NCBI RefSeq assembly: GCF_003205195.1
Contig: NZ_QJRY01000006.1
Location: forward strand, 248,001-312,000
Direction: 5' to 3'
DNA length: 64,000 nucleotides
Source: Peteryoungia wuzhouensis
GTDB taxonomy: Bacteria > Pseudomonadota > Alphaproteobacteria > Rhizobiales > Rhizobiaceae
The notes below the pieces were generated by a model that did no database searches, was not told the DNA's origin, and saw nothing but the letters and a program-made list of their open reading frames with translations. The translations under genes and the position numbers were made by a program. This document shows positions 8,113-18,483 of the stretch, one piece after another (the stretch's first letter is position 1; the number at the start of each line of letters is the position of its first letter).

Positions 8113-9225
8113 TCAGGGATCGATAGCGAGATTCAGTCGATAGCGCGTTGCCTTGCGCTCGCCGTCCCGCAACAGCGCGCCCTTCTCGACGAGGTCGGAG
8201 AGGTCGCGGGTGATGGTGGATGGCGCAGCACCGGTGATCGTCGCGTAATTGCCGGCGCTGAGACCCCCGACGAATCCATCGGGTCCTTCCGCCAGCATGC
8301 GCAGCAGGACTTTTTCCTGGCGGTCGTTCAGCGCGCCTCTCAGCCTGTCCATCAGTCTTGTCTTTTCGATCAGGAAGCGGACCAGGTCATCGGCTGAGTT
8401 CTGTGCTTCGAGTGCCCGGTCAGCAAACCATGAGAGCCAGGCGTCGATATCGAGCGTGGTACTCGCCGCCTCCAGCATGGCATAATAGTCCCGGCGATGC
8501 TTCAACAGCGATTTCGACAATGCGCTGAAGGTCGGCGTGGAGATGGCGCGCGCAAGGATGTTTTCCGCGATCGCGCGGCCGATACGGCCATTGCCGTCCT
8601 CGAAGGGATGGATGCTCTCGAACCACAGATGGGCAATGCCGGCACGGGCAAGCGCTGCAAGCGGCTCGTCGCCGTCGGGCGAAGTGCGTTCGAGCCATGC
8701 GAGAAGGCGCCCCATCTCAAGGGTCAGGCGCTCGGAGGGCGGCGCTTCGAAATGCACGCGCTGGCGTCCGAAGGCACCGGAAACGATCTGCATCGGTTCG
8801 TCATGACCGCGATAGGCTCCGATGCTGGTTATGTCGCGTCGGCCGTTCATGACCATACGGTGCCATTCGAAGAGCCGCTCTTCGGTGATTGGGGTGAGCG
8901 GGTGGCGGTAAAGATCCGCCATCATTTCGGCAATCCCCGCTTCCGCCGGTCGGCTGCGGAGGCTTGCTGCCGACATACCAAGCTGCCGGCGCAGAGAGGA
9001 TTGAACGCTGTCGCGATCGAGCACTTCCCCTTCGATGGCGGATGTGCTCATGGCATCGGAGCTCAGCAGCTCAATGACGAGATCCTCGCGGTCGCCCTGT
9101 CCCAGATGCCGCATTGTGCCGACGGCAATGGCCGCATTCTCGACGAATGCCTGCTCCCTTGCCTTCAACCGCTCGGGGCGCCAAGCGAATGCGGGCCACC
9201 CCTCCAATTCCCAATTCCAAGCCAT
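8113..9225 (-). CDS. Fic-domain protein with N-terminal inhibitory motif and C-terminal winged helix
   Basis: Fic enzymes transfer AMP (sometimes other phosphate-containing groups) to hydroxyl side chains of target proteins. The 370-residue protein starts with a DUF4172-like segment (WNWELEGWPAFAW). Next comes the class II inhibitory helix motif TSAIEG at 61-66, which holds Fic enzymes inactive, then the intact active site HPFEDGNGRIGR at 206-217 with catalytic His206. The last 70 residues form a DNA-binding winged helix (NYATITGAAPSTITRDLSDL). This architecture suggests an enzyme that also binds DNA, perhaps its own promoter. No toxin-antitoxin partner is adjacent. A strong dyad lies immediately upstream of the start. 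Confidence 0.9.
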   Translation of the reverse strand: MAWNWELEGWPAFAWRPERLKAREQAFVENAAIAVGTMRHLGQGDREDLVIELLSSDAMSTSAIEGEVLDRDSVQSSLRRQLGMSAASLRSRPAEAGIAEMMADLYRHPLTPITEERLFEWHRMVMNGRRDITSIGAYRGHDEPMQIVSGAFGRQRVHFEAPPSERLTLEMGRLLAWLERTSPDGDEPLAALARAGIAHLWFESIHPFEDGNGRIGRAIAENILARAISTPTFSALSKSLLKHRRDYYAMLEAASTTLDIDAWLSWFADRALEAQNSADDLVRFLIEKTRLMDRLRGALNDRQEKVLLRMLAEGPDGFVGGLSAGNYATITGAAPSTITRDLSDLVEKGALLRDGERKATRYRLNLAIDP

Positions 9226-9229
9226 GAGT

Positions 9230-9279
9230 GATAAATTCCAATTTATCGCCCATAATGCCTGATAATTATGGGCGATAAA
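9230..9279 (-). promoter_or_regulatory. Two overlapping operator-like palindromes upstream of the Fic gene
   Basis: A perfect 15-bp inverted repeat (TTTATCGCCCATAAT 9242-9256 and its complement 9265-9279, 8-base spacer) is joined to a second palindrome GATAAATTCCAATTTATC (9230-9247). The element GATAAA/TTTATC therefore occurs four times in 50 bases, just before the Fic start at 9225. No Shine-Dalgarno sequence is evident before the ATG. It could be the binding site for the winged helix of the Fic protein itself. Confidence 0.6.
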
Positions 9280-9294
9280 AGGAGTTTGTTTCGC

Positions 9295-10976
<1,682 letters not shown>

Positions 10977-10980
<4 letters not shown>

Positions 10981-11921
10981 AGGAGGACGATCCTCGGGAA
11001 GTAGAAGGAAACGACCCAGTTCGGCATGTCGACGATCTCGCTGATCCGCAAGTCACCGCAGACCGAGCAGAGCATATAGGCGTCAACCGGGTTCATGCCG
11101 TGTTCGCCGGTCAGGAGATCGATCATCCGCATGACGGCTTCCTGGGCTCCGGTCATCAGATCCGGGCCGATCCCGGTCGTGACTTCGTAGCCGGCGCCAT
11201 CGAGATGGCGGGTGACGGGTTCGGTCGTGGTGAAACGCGGTGTCTTGAGATTGGCACCCTTGACGAGGTCGAGGGTGAGCTCGACGTTCATCTGGCTTTC
11301 GATGGCCGTACCGCAGACTTCGCCGTCACCCTGGGCCGCATGGGTGTCGCCAACGGAGAACAGCGCGCCCTCGACTTCGATCGGCAGATAAAGCGTGACA
11401 CCTGCCGTCAGGTCGCGGATATCCATGTTGCCGCCGACGCGCCGTGGGGGGACGACCGAATGCAGGCCGGCTTCTGCCGGTGCCACACCGATGGTGCCGG
11501 TAAAGGGTTTTAGCGGCACCTTGCCGCCCGGGCCGTAAGCCGCCGGCGCCATCGAAGCGGTGTCGTAGGACCAGACATGCAGGGCCGGATCCTTGAACTG
11601 GTCGGCGAGCAGGCCGAAGCCTGGAATATTGGCGGTCCAGCCATGGCCGGACGGATGAAACTTGCGGATGGTGACTTTGAGCGCATCGCCGGGCCCGGCA
11701 CCCTCGACATAAACAGGACCGGAAACCGGGTTGATCTTGCCGAAGTCGAGATTGGCAAGCGTTTCCAGCGTCGCGTCCGGGCCGATCTGGCCGCCGGAAG
11801 AGTCCATGCATTCGAACAGAATGGTTTCACCGGGCTTTGCCGTGAGCGCCGGCGGAAAATCCCGGTTCCAGCCGAAATTGTGTTGAGCCCTGTGGATGGT
11901 GTGATTGCAGGCGACGCACAT
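10977..11921 (-). CDS. Acetamidase/formamidase family amidohydrolase
   Basis: This 314-residue enzyme of the FmdA/AmdA family hydrolyses short-chain amides such as formamide or acetamide to ammonia and the acid. Family hallmarks are the N-terminal NFGWNRDFPPALTAKPGE, the central GGNMDIRDLTAGVTLYLP and the metal-site segment GDTHAAQGDGEVCGTAIE. The C-terminal PVDAYMLCSVCGDLRISE is also typical. It is encoded among the transporter genes and downstream of amiC/amiR, which indicates that the imported substrate is an amide or related compound and that the purpose is nitrogen acquisition. Exact substrate preference cannot be read from the sequence. Confidence 0.9.
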
Positions 11922-11961
11922 GGGAATGCCTCCGGGTGTTCAGCTGGTTTTATCGGTTGGT

Positions 11962-11989
11962 CCGTCTCCCCGTGGTGCCGGGGAGACGG
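11962..11989 (-). other. Perfect stem-loop between binding-protein gene and amidase gene
   Basis: CCGTCTCCCCG (11962-11972) pairs with CGGGGAGACGG (11979-11989) across a 6-base loop. There is no T tract in the transcript direction, so it is more likely an mRNA processing or stability element at the 3' end of the binding-protein message than a full terminator. Confidence 0.65.
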
Positions 11990-12007
11990 AGACGCATCGG
12001 AAGAGGC

Positions 12008-13627
12008 TTACTGCTTCACGAAGATCGCGTCGTAATTGATGACGCGGGTCGGATCGATGTAGATGTTGTCCGGGCCGCCCATGCGGAGCGACTTGGCAAC
12101 GACACGACGTTCGTTGATGACCGGGACCCAAGGGGCATCTGCCATGATATCGGTGAAGATCTTGCCCCAGACGGCCTGGCGCTCGGTTGCCTTGGCCGGA
12201 TCGGACATCGAGTCGGCTTCGATCGCGCGCTTGTCGAGCGCTTCGTTGCAATACCACGACCAGTTCCAGCCGCCCTGAACCGCACCGCTGCAGCCGAGGA
12301 TCGGGCCGTAGAAGTTGGACGGATCCGGGAAGTCGGCGATCCAGGCCATGCCGCCCGACCAGATCATCGGCGCTTCGCCTTCCGTGCCGCCGGCGGCGAT
12401 CACGTTGGCCTGGGCGAGTGCGCGCACTTCCGCCTTCACGCCGATGGCGGCGAGATCCTGCTGGATCGCCTGGGCGATGCGCGGCTGCGGGTCGGTGTTG
12501 GTGGAGTAGAGAACGGTCTCGAAGCCGTCGGGATAACCGGCTTCTGCCAGCAGCGCCTTCGCCTTTTCGACGTCGAAGGCATAGCCGGTGAAGGCCTTGT
12601 CGTATCCCGGCATCAGTGGTGGCAAGGGCTGGTTGGCCGGCGTCGCACGGCCGTTCAGGATGCGGGTGATGCGCTCCTTGTTGACGGCCATGTTGATCGC
12701 CTGACGAACCTTGACGTCGTCGAGCGGCTTGATCTTGGTGTTGAGCGTCAGATAGCCGGTATGGAGCTGTTCGCCATCGACGATCATCTGTGCGCCCTCG
12801 GGCGAGTTCTTGATCTCGAGGAATTTGGCCGGCGGAATGCCGTCGCCGGCGATGTCGACTTCACCCTTCTGCAGACGCAGCAGCGCCACCAGCGGCTCCT
12901 GGCCGACTTCGACGGTCACCTTGTCGATATAAGGCAGGTCCTTGTTGAAGTAATCAGGGTTGCGGTCGAAGACCAGCTTCTGGCCGATCGTCCAGTCCTT
13001 CAGGATGAAGGTGCCGGAGCCGACTGGCTTCTTGCCGAAATCACCGGCTGCCGCTTCCACGGCTTCCTTCGGCACGACCGAGGCGAAGTTGATGGCGAGC
13101 ACATGCAGGAAGGTCGCGTCGGGACGCGAGAGCTTGAAAATGACGGTCTGATCGTCAGGCGTCTCGATGCCCGAGAGCGTTTCCGAGGTGCCACCGGAGA
13201 CGGCGTCGAAGCCTGCGATCGCGCCGAAGAAGCCGGCACCTGGGCCTTGGGTCTTCGGATTGACGGCGCGTTCGATCGAGTACTTGACATCAGAGGCAAC
13301 GACCGCGCGGCCGTTCGAGAACTTCACGCCCGGGCGCAGCTTGAAGGTGTAGGTTAGGCCATCAGCCGATACGTCGAAGCTTTCGGCCAGCGACGGCACG
13401 AGATTGGCCGTGCCCGGCTCGTAGTCCATCAGGCGCGAAAACAGGCTCTTGATCATGGACCAGTTGACCCAGTCGTAACCGATGGCCGGATCGAGCGTGG
13501 TGATGTCGTCCTTGTAGGTGACGACGATGTCGCCGCCCTTGGCGGGCGTGTCCTGCGCACCGGCAATCGATGGCAGGAATGCCATCATCGCCGCAGCGGT
13601 GGAGGTGAGAAGCAAGCGTCTGAACAT
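12008..13627 (-). CDS. Periplasmic substrate-binding protein, peptide/nickel/amide (family 5)
   Basis: This 539-residue family 5 solute-binding protein has an N-terminal signal peptide (hydrophobic stretch to SIAGAQDTPA, about residue 28). Family features include YDWVNWSMIKSLFSRLMDYE, VKFSNGRAVVASDVKYS and, near the middle, the hinge segment VRQAINMAVNKERI. It delivers the substrate to the two permeases encoded directly upstream in the operon. The operon context with AmiC, AmiR and an acetamidase suggests an amide or a compound yielding an amide rather than a peptide. A GC-rich stem-loop separates it from the amidase gene downstream. Confidence 0.92.
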   Translation of the reverse strand: MFRRLLLTSTAAAMMAFLPSIAGAQDTPAKGGDIVVTYKDDITTLDPAIGYDWVNWSMIKSLFSRLMDYEPGTANLVPSLAESFDVSADGLTYTFKLRPGVKFSNGRAVVASDVKYSIERAVNPKTQGPGAGFFGAIAGFDAVSGGTSETLSGIETPDDQTVIFKLSRPDATFLHVLAINFASVVPKEAVEAAAGDFGKKPVGSGTFILKDWTIGQKLVFDRNPDYFNKDLPYIDKVTVEVGQEPLVALLRLQKGEVDIAGDGIPPAKFLEIKNSPEGAQMIVDGEQLHTGYLTLNTKIKPLDDVKVRQAINMAVNKERITRILNGRATPANQPLPPLMPGYDKAFTGYAFDVEKAKALLAEAGYPDGFETVLYSTNTDPQPRIAQAIQQDLAAIGVKAEVRALAQANVIAAGGTEGEAPMIWSGGMAWIADFPDPSNFYGPILGCSGAVQGGWNWSWYCNEALDKRAIEADSMSDPAKATERQAVWGKIFTDIMADAPWVPVINERRVVAKSLRMGGPDNIYIDPTRVINYDAIFVKQ

Positions 13628-13651
13628 TGTGGTTCCCCTTTGTGTCGAGCT

Positions 13652-14575
13652 TCAGTGTGAACGGATGCGCGGGTCGATGGCCGGCGCGATGATGTCGGCG
13701 AGAAGGTTGCCGAGGATGATGGCGAGCGCCGAGGTCAGCGTAACGCCCATGATGATGGGAATGTCGACCTGCTGGATCGCCTGCCAGGCGAGCTGACCGA
13801 TGCCGGGCCAGCCATAGACGGCTTCGACCACGACCACGCCGCCCATGAACTGGCCGATATCGATGCCGATCATCGCGATGATCGGAAGCGTCGCATTGGG
13901 CAGCGCATGACGCAGCACGACGCGGGCGCGCGACAGCCCTTTGGCGCGGGCGGTGCGCACGTAATCCTGGTTCAAAACGTCGATCATTGCCGAGCGGACC
14001 ATGCGGGCATACCAGCCTGCGCCAAGCAGTCCGAGGGTGGCGGCCGGCAGGATCACATGGGCGGCGGTGCCGTAGCCTGACATCGGAAACCAGCCGAGGG
14101 TGGCGGCAAAGACATACAGCAGCAACAGGGCGACGACGAATTGTGGGGCCGATACACCGACAAAGGATGACATCATGATCACCCGGTCGGCGAGTTTGCC
14201 GCGATAAAGCGCGGCCGTCACGCCGAGCACCATGCCGAACAAAACCTCAAGCGCGATGCCGGCTGCCATCAGCGTCAGCGTTGCCGGCAGGCGTGCGGCA
14301 ATCAGCGTCGAGACTTCCGTCTTCTGGGCATAGGAGCGGCCGAGGTTCCCTTGAACAAGGCCGCCGACATAATGGCCGAACTGGACCACCAGCGGCTTGT
14401 CGAGGCCGAGTTCGTGGCGAATGTTTTCAACCGTCTTGGCGGTTGCGCTGCGGCCCGCAATCATGCGGGCGGGATCGGCCGGCAGTGCATAGAGCAGCAC
14501 GAAGGTGATGGCGGAGACACCGAACAGGATCAGGACCGACTGGACGAGCCGCTTGGCAAGAAGCTGGAGCATCAA
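13652..14575 (-). CDS. ABC transporter permease, DppB type
   Basis: This 307-residue inner-membrane permease begins with the characteristic LLAKRLVQSVLILFGVSAITFVL-like helix (shown here only in part). It contains DPARMIAGRSATAKTVENIR, an extracytoplasmic TMD-proximal segment of the DppB family, and the EAA loop YVRTARAKGLSRARVVLRHA near the C-terminus, which contacts the ATPase. About six transmembrane helices are apparent. It overlaps the upstream permease gene by four bases (ATGA), indicating translational coupling, and the binding-protein gene follows after 24 bases. Confidence 0.92.
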   Translation of the reverse strand: MMLQLLAKRLVQSVLILFGVSAITFVLLYALPADPARMIAGRSATAKTVENIRHELGLDKPLVVQFGHYVGGLVQGNLGRSYAQKTEVSTLIAARLPATLTLMAAGIALEVLFGMVLGVTAALYRGKLADRVIMMSSFVGVSAPQFVVALLLLYVFAATLGWFPMSGYGTAAHVILPAATLGLLGAGWYARMVRSAMIDVLNQDYVRTARAKGLSRARVVLRHALPNATLPIIAMIGIDIGQFMGGVVVVEAVYGWPGIGQLAWQAIQQVDIPIIMGVTLTSALAIILGNLLADIIAPAIDPRIRSH

Positions 14576-15423
14576 CCCCTCCCGCGCTGGGTCGGATCGA
14601 GCAAATCGCGCAGCGCGTCTCCGACCAGATTGAAGGCGAGCGCGGTGAGCAGGATCACGGCGCCTGGGAAGAAGACCAGCCAGGGAGCAGCCTGGAAATA
14701 GCTCTGGCTCTCGAAGATGATATTGCCCCAGGACGGGTTCGGTGGTTGGACCCCGATGCCGAGGAAGGAGAGCGTTGCCTCCAGCAGCACGGTCGTTGCA
14801 ATCCCGAGCGTGCCCCAGACGATCGCGGTCGGGATGAGATGCGGCAGGATGTGCAAGAAGAGAATGCGGCCGTGGCCTGCACCGAGAGACCGCTCTGCCA
14901 GGATGAAGTCACGCTCCACCAGGCCGCGCGTCTCTGTGTAGACAATACGCGCCACCTGGACCCAGTTGACGAGCGCGATCACCATGGCGACGATCCAGAG
15001 GCTGGGTTTCAACAGGGCCGCCAGCACGATGGCCAGAAGCAGGGCCGGGAAGGCCATCATCAGGTCGGTGAACCGCATCAAAACGTTACCGGCAAATCCG
15101 CGCATATAGCCGGCGGTGATGCCAACGAGGAGGCCGATCGCGACGGCTACGCCATTGGCAACCAGCCCGATCAAAAGCGAGGTGCGCGCGCCGAACAGCA
15201 TGCGCGACAGCAGATCGCGGCCAAGCGTGTCGGTTCCCAGCAGGAAGGGGCCACCCGGGGGCATGGGGGCCCCTTCCAGCGTCAACCCGTCGAACATCTG
15301 TTCGTCCGGATTGAAGGGGGCGAAGAGCGGCGCGCCGAGGGCGCCGATCACGACGATGAGGATGATCGCCAAGCCGAACAGAGCCGCCGGCTGGCGGAGC
15401 ATTTCGCGAAGCACACGCATCAA
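14572..15423 (-). CDS. ABC transporter permease, DppC type
   Basis: This 283-residue permease is the second membrane subunit of the importer. It has the N-terminal DppC-type helix and the conserved periplasmic segment FLLGTDTLGRDLLSRMLFGA. Its EAA loop is FILAERSLGAGHGRILFLH, followed by a typical C-terminus ALAFNLVGDALRDLLDP. It overlaps both neighbours by four bases, coupling it to amiR upstream and to the DppB-type permease downstream. Confidence 0.92.
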   Translation of the reverse strand: MMRVLREMLRQPAALFGLAIILIVVIGALGAPLFAPFNPDEQMFDGLTLEGAPMPPGGPFLLGTDTLGRDLLSRMLFGARTSLLIGLVANGVAVAIGLLVGITAGYMRGFAGNVLMRFTDLMMAFPALLLAIVLAALLKPSLWIVAMVIALVNWVQVARIVYTETRGLVERDFILAERSLGAGHGRILFLHILPHLIPTAIVWGTLGIATTVLLEATLSFLGIGVQPPNPSWGNIIFESQSYFQAAPWLVFFPGAVILLTALAFNLVGDALRDLLDPTQRGRG

Positions 15424-16004
15424 CCGACCTCCCGCATCACGTCAGCCCCGCCGAGGAAGAGGGCGGCAAGTCGTTCGATCGGCATGCGCTGGCGCATGGC
15501 ATGATCCCTGAGCAGGGCATAGGCGGCTTCCTCGTCGATGGATTTGCTGGCCTTGAGGCGTTCGATGGCGGCAAAGACCACCGGGCGAAGGCGAAGCCGT
15601 TCTTCCAGATGCGCGATGCGGGCTTCCTCCTCCTGACGCTGTTCATGGCCGCTGACGGCCAGAACGAGTGCCGGATAGACGGATGCGGACGTCACGGGCT
15701 TGGGAATGATGGCGCCGGCACCGCAGCCGATCGCCCAGGCGATGCGACCCGGCGCTTCGGAGCCGAGAAGCGCCACCACCGGGCGGGCCGGGCGCTGGGT
15801 TGGCCAGGGCAGCAACTCGTCCCAGCCTCTGTCAGCATCGACAATGACGAGATCCGGCAGGTCGCCACCCGAAAGCGGCAGCCATTGCACCGAGGAGGCA
15901 AAGCCGAGCAACGAGAGCTGGCGGCGCAGTCTTTCAACATTGCCGTCCTCTTCTGCGAGGATCACCGCTTTCCAGCCGGTGAAATTGGGCGTCTTCGAGA
16001 TCAT
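15420..16004 (-). CDS. amiR: AmiR-like ANTAR-domain antitermination regulator
   Basis: This protein of about 194 residues has a receiver-like N-terminal domain with degenerate phosphorylation residues (VILAEEDGNVERL, DLVIVDAD), a coiled-coil linker (EQRQEEEARIAHLEERLRLR) and a C-terminal ANTAR RNA-binding domain (ERLKASKSIDEEAAYALLRD, then AMRQRMPIERLAALFL). In Pseudomonas, AmiR binds leader RNA to prevent termination when AmiC releases it on amide binding. The start at 16004 makes an ATGA overlap with amiC and follows AGGGTGG; a longer frame begins at 16022. The leader ahead of the operon carries a matching terminator and competing hairpin. Confidence 0.88.
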   Translation of the reverse strand: MISKTPNFTGWKAVILAEEDGNVERLRRQLSLLGFASSVQWLPLSGGDLPDLVIVDADRGWDELLPWPTQRPARPVVALLGSEAPGRIAWAIGCGAGAIIPKPVTSASVYPALVLAVSGHEQRQEEEARIAHLEERLRLRPVVFAAIERLKASKSIDEEAAYALLRDHAMRQRMPIERLAALFLGGADVMREVG

Positions 16005-17137
16005 TTCGCCACCCTGAGCCAAGGTTGCGCACGGCTGGTCGCGGCCGTGAGATAGGGGTCGGCGGCAAGCGGCAGGCGCGAGGCGATCACGTCGAAGCCG
16101 CGCTCCGCATTCACCCGGCCGAGCAGGAAGGGGAGGCTTGCATGATTGGTCTTGTTATCGAAGACCATGTCGCCGAAGAGGCCCGGCCATGTCCGGGACA
16201 GGATGTGCTCGCGCACACCGGCCGGCTCGTCGGTCGTTGTTGCCTCAATCGCGGCGATGCAGAGCGTTGCTGCCGTATAGGCACTGGCGAAAATGCTGGA
16301 AACCGCGCCGATTTCAGGAGCGAAATCGCGCAGCCGCGCCTGAAAATCGCGGTTCTCGGTGCTGTTGAAGGTGTTGAAATAGGAGGCCGCACAGAGCTGG
16401 CCGACCGCGGCACCGTCTGCGACTTCATCGAGTTCGGATTCCTGCAGGTCACAGCTGGCGACCGGGCAGTTTTCCGGCAGGAAGGCCGGGTCGCGGCTGC
16501 CGAGTTCTCTCATCGCTTCCAGAAAGGCATAACTCGACGGGCCGATCAGGTTGTTGAGGATGAAGCTTGGCCGCTTTTCGGCGATGTCGGCGATGATCCG
16601 TTCGACACCGGTTTCCTCGATCGGCAGATACCGCTCGCCGAGCACCGAGCCGCCGGCATTGGCGACCAGTTCGCGCGCCAGCCGGTTCATTTCCCAGCCC
16701 CAGACATAATTGGCGCCCACAAGATACGGCCGTGCGCCATGGCGCGGGATCAGGTGCTCGAAAAGCGGGATCAGATGCTGGTTCGGGCAGCCGCCGATGT
16801 AGAGCGCGTTCTCGTTGGCCTCGAAGCCCTCGTAAGGGCAGGCATACCAGAGCAGGCTGTCGTGCTTCTCGACGAGCGGCAGCACTTCCTTGCGGGCGGC
16901 AGACGTGATGGTGCCGATGATGTGCCGGCAGCCGCTGTCACGTGTCAGGCTGCGCGCACCTTCGAGATAGGCGGCAAGATCGCCCTGCGGATCATAGAAG
17001 ACCGGCTCGATCTTGTTTCCGCCGCGGGCCCTGTATTCGTGAAACGCAAAGGCGACGCCGCCATGAGCATCCCGCCCCATGGCCCCGTAAGGGCCGGTGG
17101 TCGAATAGAGGACGCCGATTTTTGCCGTCTGCTGCAT
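16001..17137 (-). CDS. amiC: AmiC-like amide-sensing periplasmic-binding-fold protein
   Basis: This 378-residue protein of the Leu/Ile/Val-binding fold resembles AmiC, the cytoplasmic amide sensor that sequesters AmiR: KIGVLYSTTGPYGAMGRD, VFYDPQGDLAAYLEGAR, LLWYACPYEGFEANENALY and VGANYVWGWEMNR. There is no signal peptide, consistent with a cytoplasmic sensor rather than a transport protein. The start at 17137 (MQQTAKIG) matches the family; the longer frame starting at 17224 would run through the leader terminator and is rejected. It is the first gene of the amide operon. The ligand is expected to be a short amide or related compound. Confidence 0.87.
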   Translation of the reverse strand: MQQTAKIGVLYSTTGPYGAMGRDAHGGVAFAFHEYRARGGNKIEPVFYDPQGDLAAYLEGARSLTRDSGCRHIIGTITSAARKEVLPLVEKHDSLLWYACPYEGFEANENALYIGGCPNQHLIPLFEHLIPRHGARPYLVGANYVWGWEMNRLARELVANAGGSVLGERYLPIEETGVERIIADIAEKRPSFILNNLIGPSSYAFLEAMRELGSRDPAFLPENCPVASCDLQESELDEVADGAAVGQLCAASYFNTFNSTENRDFQARLRDFAPEIGAVSSIFASAYTAATLCIAAIEATTTDEPAGVREHILSRTWPGLFGDMVFDNKTNHASLPFLLGRVNAERGFDVIASRLPLAADPYLTAATSRAQPWLRVAK

Positions 17138-17153
17138 GCGTTTTCCAAATACG

Positions 17154-17195
17154 AAAAAACCCACAACGCAGATCCCGATGGCGGGGCGTTGTGGG
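17154..17195 (-). terminator. Leader terminator (attenuator) of the amide operon
   Basis: In the operon transcript CCCACAACGC (17195-17186) pairs perfectly with GCGTTGTGGG (17169-17160) and is followed directly by six T (17159-17154). It ends only 16 bases before the amiC start and about 100 bases after the likely transcription start, so it must be read through for the operon to be expressed. Confidence 0.85.
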
Positions 17196-17223
17196 CTTTG
17201 TTGCCCGGTGGCGCTGTGCGCCA
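17193..17223 (-). promoter_or_regulatory. Putative ANTAR (AmiR) RNA target: tandem hairpins competing with the terminator
   Basis: Two adjacent hairpins precede the terminator: TGGCGC-ACA-GCGCCA (17223-17209) and GGGC-AACAAA-GCCC (17206-17193). The second has the six-base loop with A in position 1 expected of ANTAR targets (the usual G in position 4 is A here). Its 3' arm uses bases 17195-17193, which are also the first bases of the terminator stem, so the two structures exclude each other. The hairpins also overlap slightly with each other. Confidence 0.6.
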
Positions 17224-17264
17224 AATGTGTGGTGGAAGCGAGAAGTGCTTACTTTCTGAGCTTG

Positions 17265-17294
17265 ATTAAAATCTGCTCAAGTCGACTTTGTCAA
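17265..17294 (-). promoter_or_regulatory. Sigma-70-type promoter of the amide operon
   Basis: TTGACA (17294-17289) and TTTAAT (17270-17265) are separated by 18 bases. The predicted transcription start near 17258 gives a leader of about 120 bases containing the hairpins and terminator. Confidence 0.65.
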
Positions 17295-17387
17295 GCGGCC
17301 CGATCGTCAAATCACGATCCTCTGCGCAACGACATGGGAAACGGGTTTCGCCGCTTCGTTTGATGCTCGCTCGGTGCATCTCGGCTG

Positions 17388-18476
17388 TCAACGTATCCGC
17401 TGGTCCTTGTCATCAAACAGCAGGCAATGGGCGGCCGACAGTCCGACCGTGATCTGGTCTGTCTTCCGGTCGACGCCGCGTCGTTCTTCCCTTTCGATGA
17501 TGATCTGTTCGCCTGGCGTGATGTGCGAATACACATAACTCGTATTGCCGAGATGCTCGACTACGTCGACCTGGGCCGTCAGCTGTGTGTCTCCCTGGCC
17601 TTCGCCGAGGAAATGTTCTGGCCGCACGCCGAGTTGCACGACGTCGCCGATTTTGCAGGCCTGTGTCACCGGGAGCGTCAGCACGGTTTCCGGCTGTGCG
17701 GTGAGCGCGACGGTGACCGAACCGCTGCCGATGGCGGTCACCTTGGCCGGCAGGAAGTTCATCCGCGGCGAGCCGATGAAGCCGGCGACGAAGGCATTGT
17801 CTGGGTCGTCATAAAGCGCAAGGGGCGCTCCAACCTGCTCGACGCGGCCACCGCGCAGGACGACGATCTTGTCGGCGAGCGTCATCGCCTCCACCTGGTC
17901 ATGCGTGACATAGATGATGGTGGCGTTCAGCTCCTTGTGCAGCCGGGCGATCTCGACACGCATATGCACGCGCAGTTCCGCATCGAGGTTGGAGAGCGGT
18001 TCGTCGAACAGGAACACATCCGGCTGGCGCACGATTGCCCGGCCGATTGCAACGCGCTGGCGCTGACCGCCGGACAGGGCTTTCGGCTTGCGGTCCATCA
18101 GCGGGCCGAGCTCGAGAATTTTCGCCGCCGCGTTGACGCGGGTTTCGATCTCGCCCTTCGCCATGCCGGCAAAGCGCAGGGCAAAGCCCATGTTTTCCCG
18201 CACGGTCATGTGCGGATAGAGGGCATAGGTCTGGAACACCATGGCGATCCCGCGCTTGGAAGGATCGACATCGTTCATCACGCTGCCGCCGATCGTCAGT
18301 TCGCCGGAGGTGATGTCTTCAAGTCCCGCGATCATCCGGAGCAGCGTGGACTTGCCGCAGCCGGAGGGGCCGACGAAGACGACGAATTCTCCCGAGGAGA
18401 CGTCGAGGTCCACGCCCTTGATGACCTCGAGCGAGCCGTAGGACTTGCGGATATCGGTGAGCCTGACCTCTGCCAT
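17388..18476 (-). CDS. Sugar ABC transporter ATP-binding protein (UgpC/MalK type)
   Basis: This 362-residue ATPase has Walker [10 protein letters not shown], signature [15 protein letters not shown], Walker [13 protein letters not shown] and the switch His in [19 protein letters not shown] regulatory C-terminal domain follows ([20 protein letters not shown], then [10 protein letters not shown]). It powers the CUT1 importer encoded just upstream and is the last gene of that operon, eight bases after the GH2 glycosidase gene. Proteins of this type can serve several importers, so it may also work with others in the window. Confidence 0.93.
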   Translation of the reverse strand: MAEVRLTDIRKSYGSLEVIKGVDLDVSSGEFVVFVGPSGCGKSTLLRMIAGLEDITSGELTIGGSVMNDVDPSKRGIAMVFQTYALYPHMTVRENMGFALRFAGMAKGEIETRVNAAAKILELGPLMDRKPKALSGGQRQRVAIGRAIVRQPDVFLFDEPLSNLDAELRVHMRVEIARLHKELNATIIYVTHDQVEAMTLADKIVVLRGGRVEQVGAPLALYDDPDNAFVAGFIGSPRMNFLPAKVTAIGSGSVTVALTAQPETVLTLPVTQACKIGDVVQLGVRPEHFLGEGQGDTQLTAQVDVVEHLGNTSYVYSHITPGEQIIIEREERRGVDRKTDQITVGLSAAHCLLFDDKDQRIR

Positions 18477-18483
18477 CTTGTCC

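Noticed and set aside
9242..9279. The 15-bp dyad as a terminator of the ABC ATPase gene
   Set aside because: It is AT-rich, lacks a following T run in the transcript direction and abuts the Fic start codon; an operator role is more likely.
17138..17224. N-terminal extension of AmiC starting at 17224
   Set aside because: The extension would be encoded by the leader hairpins and terminator, and AmiC proteins start at the KIGVLYS region; the ATG at 17137 fits.
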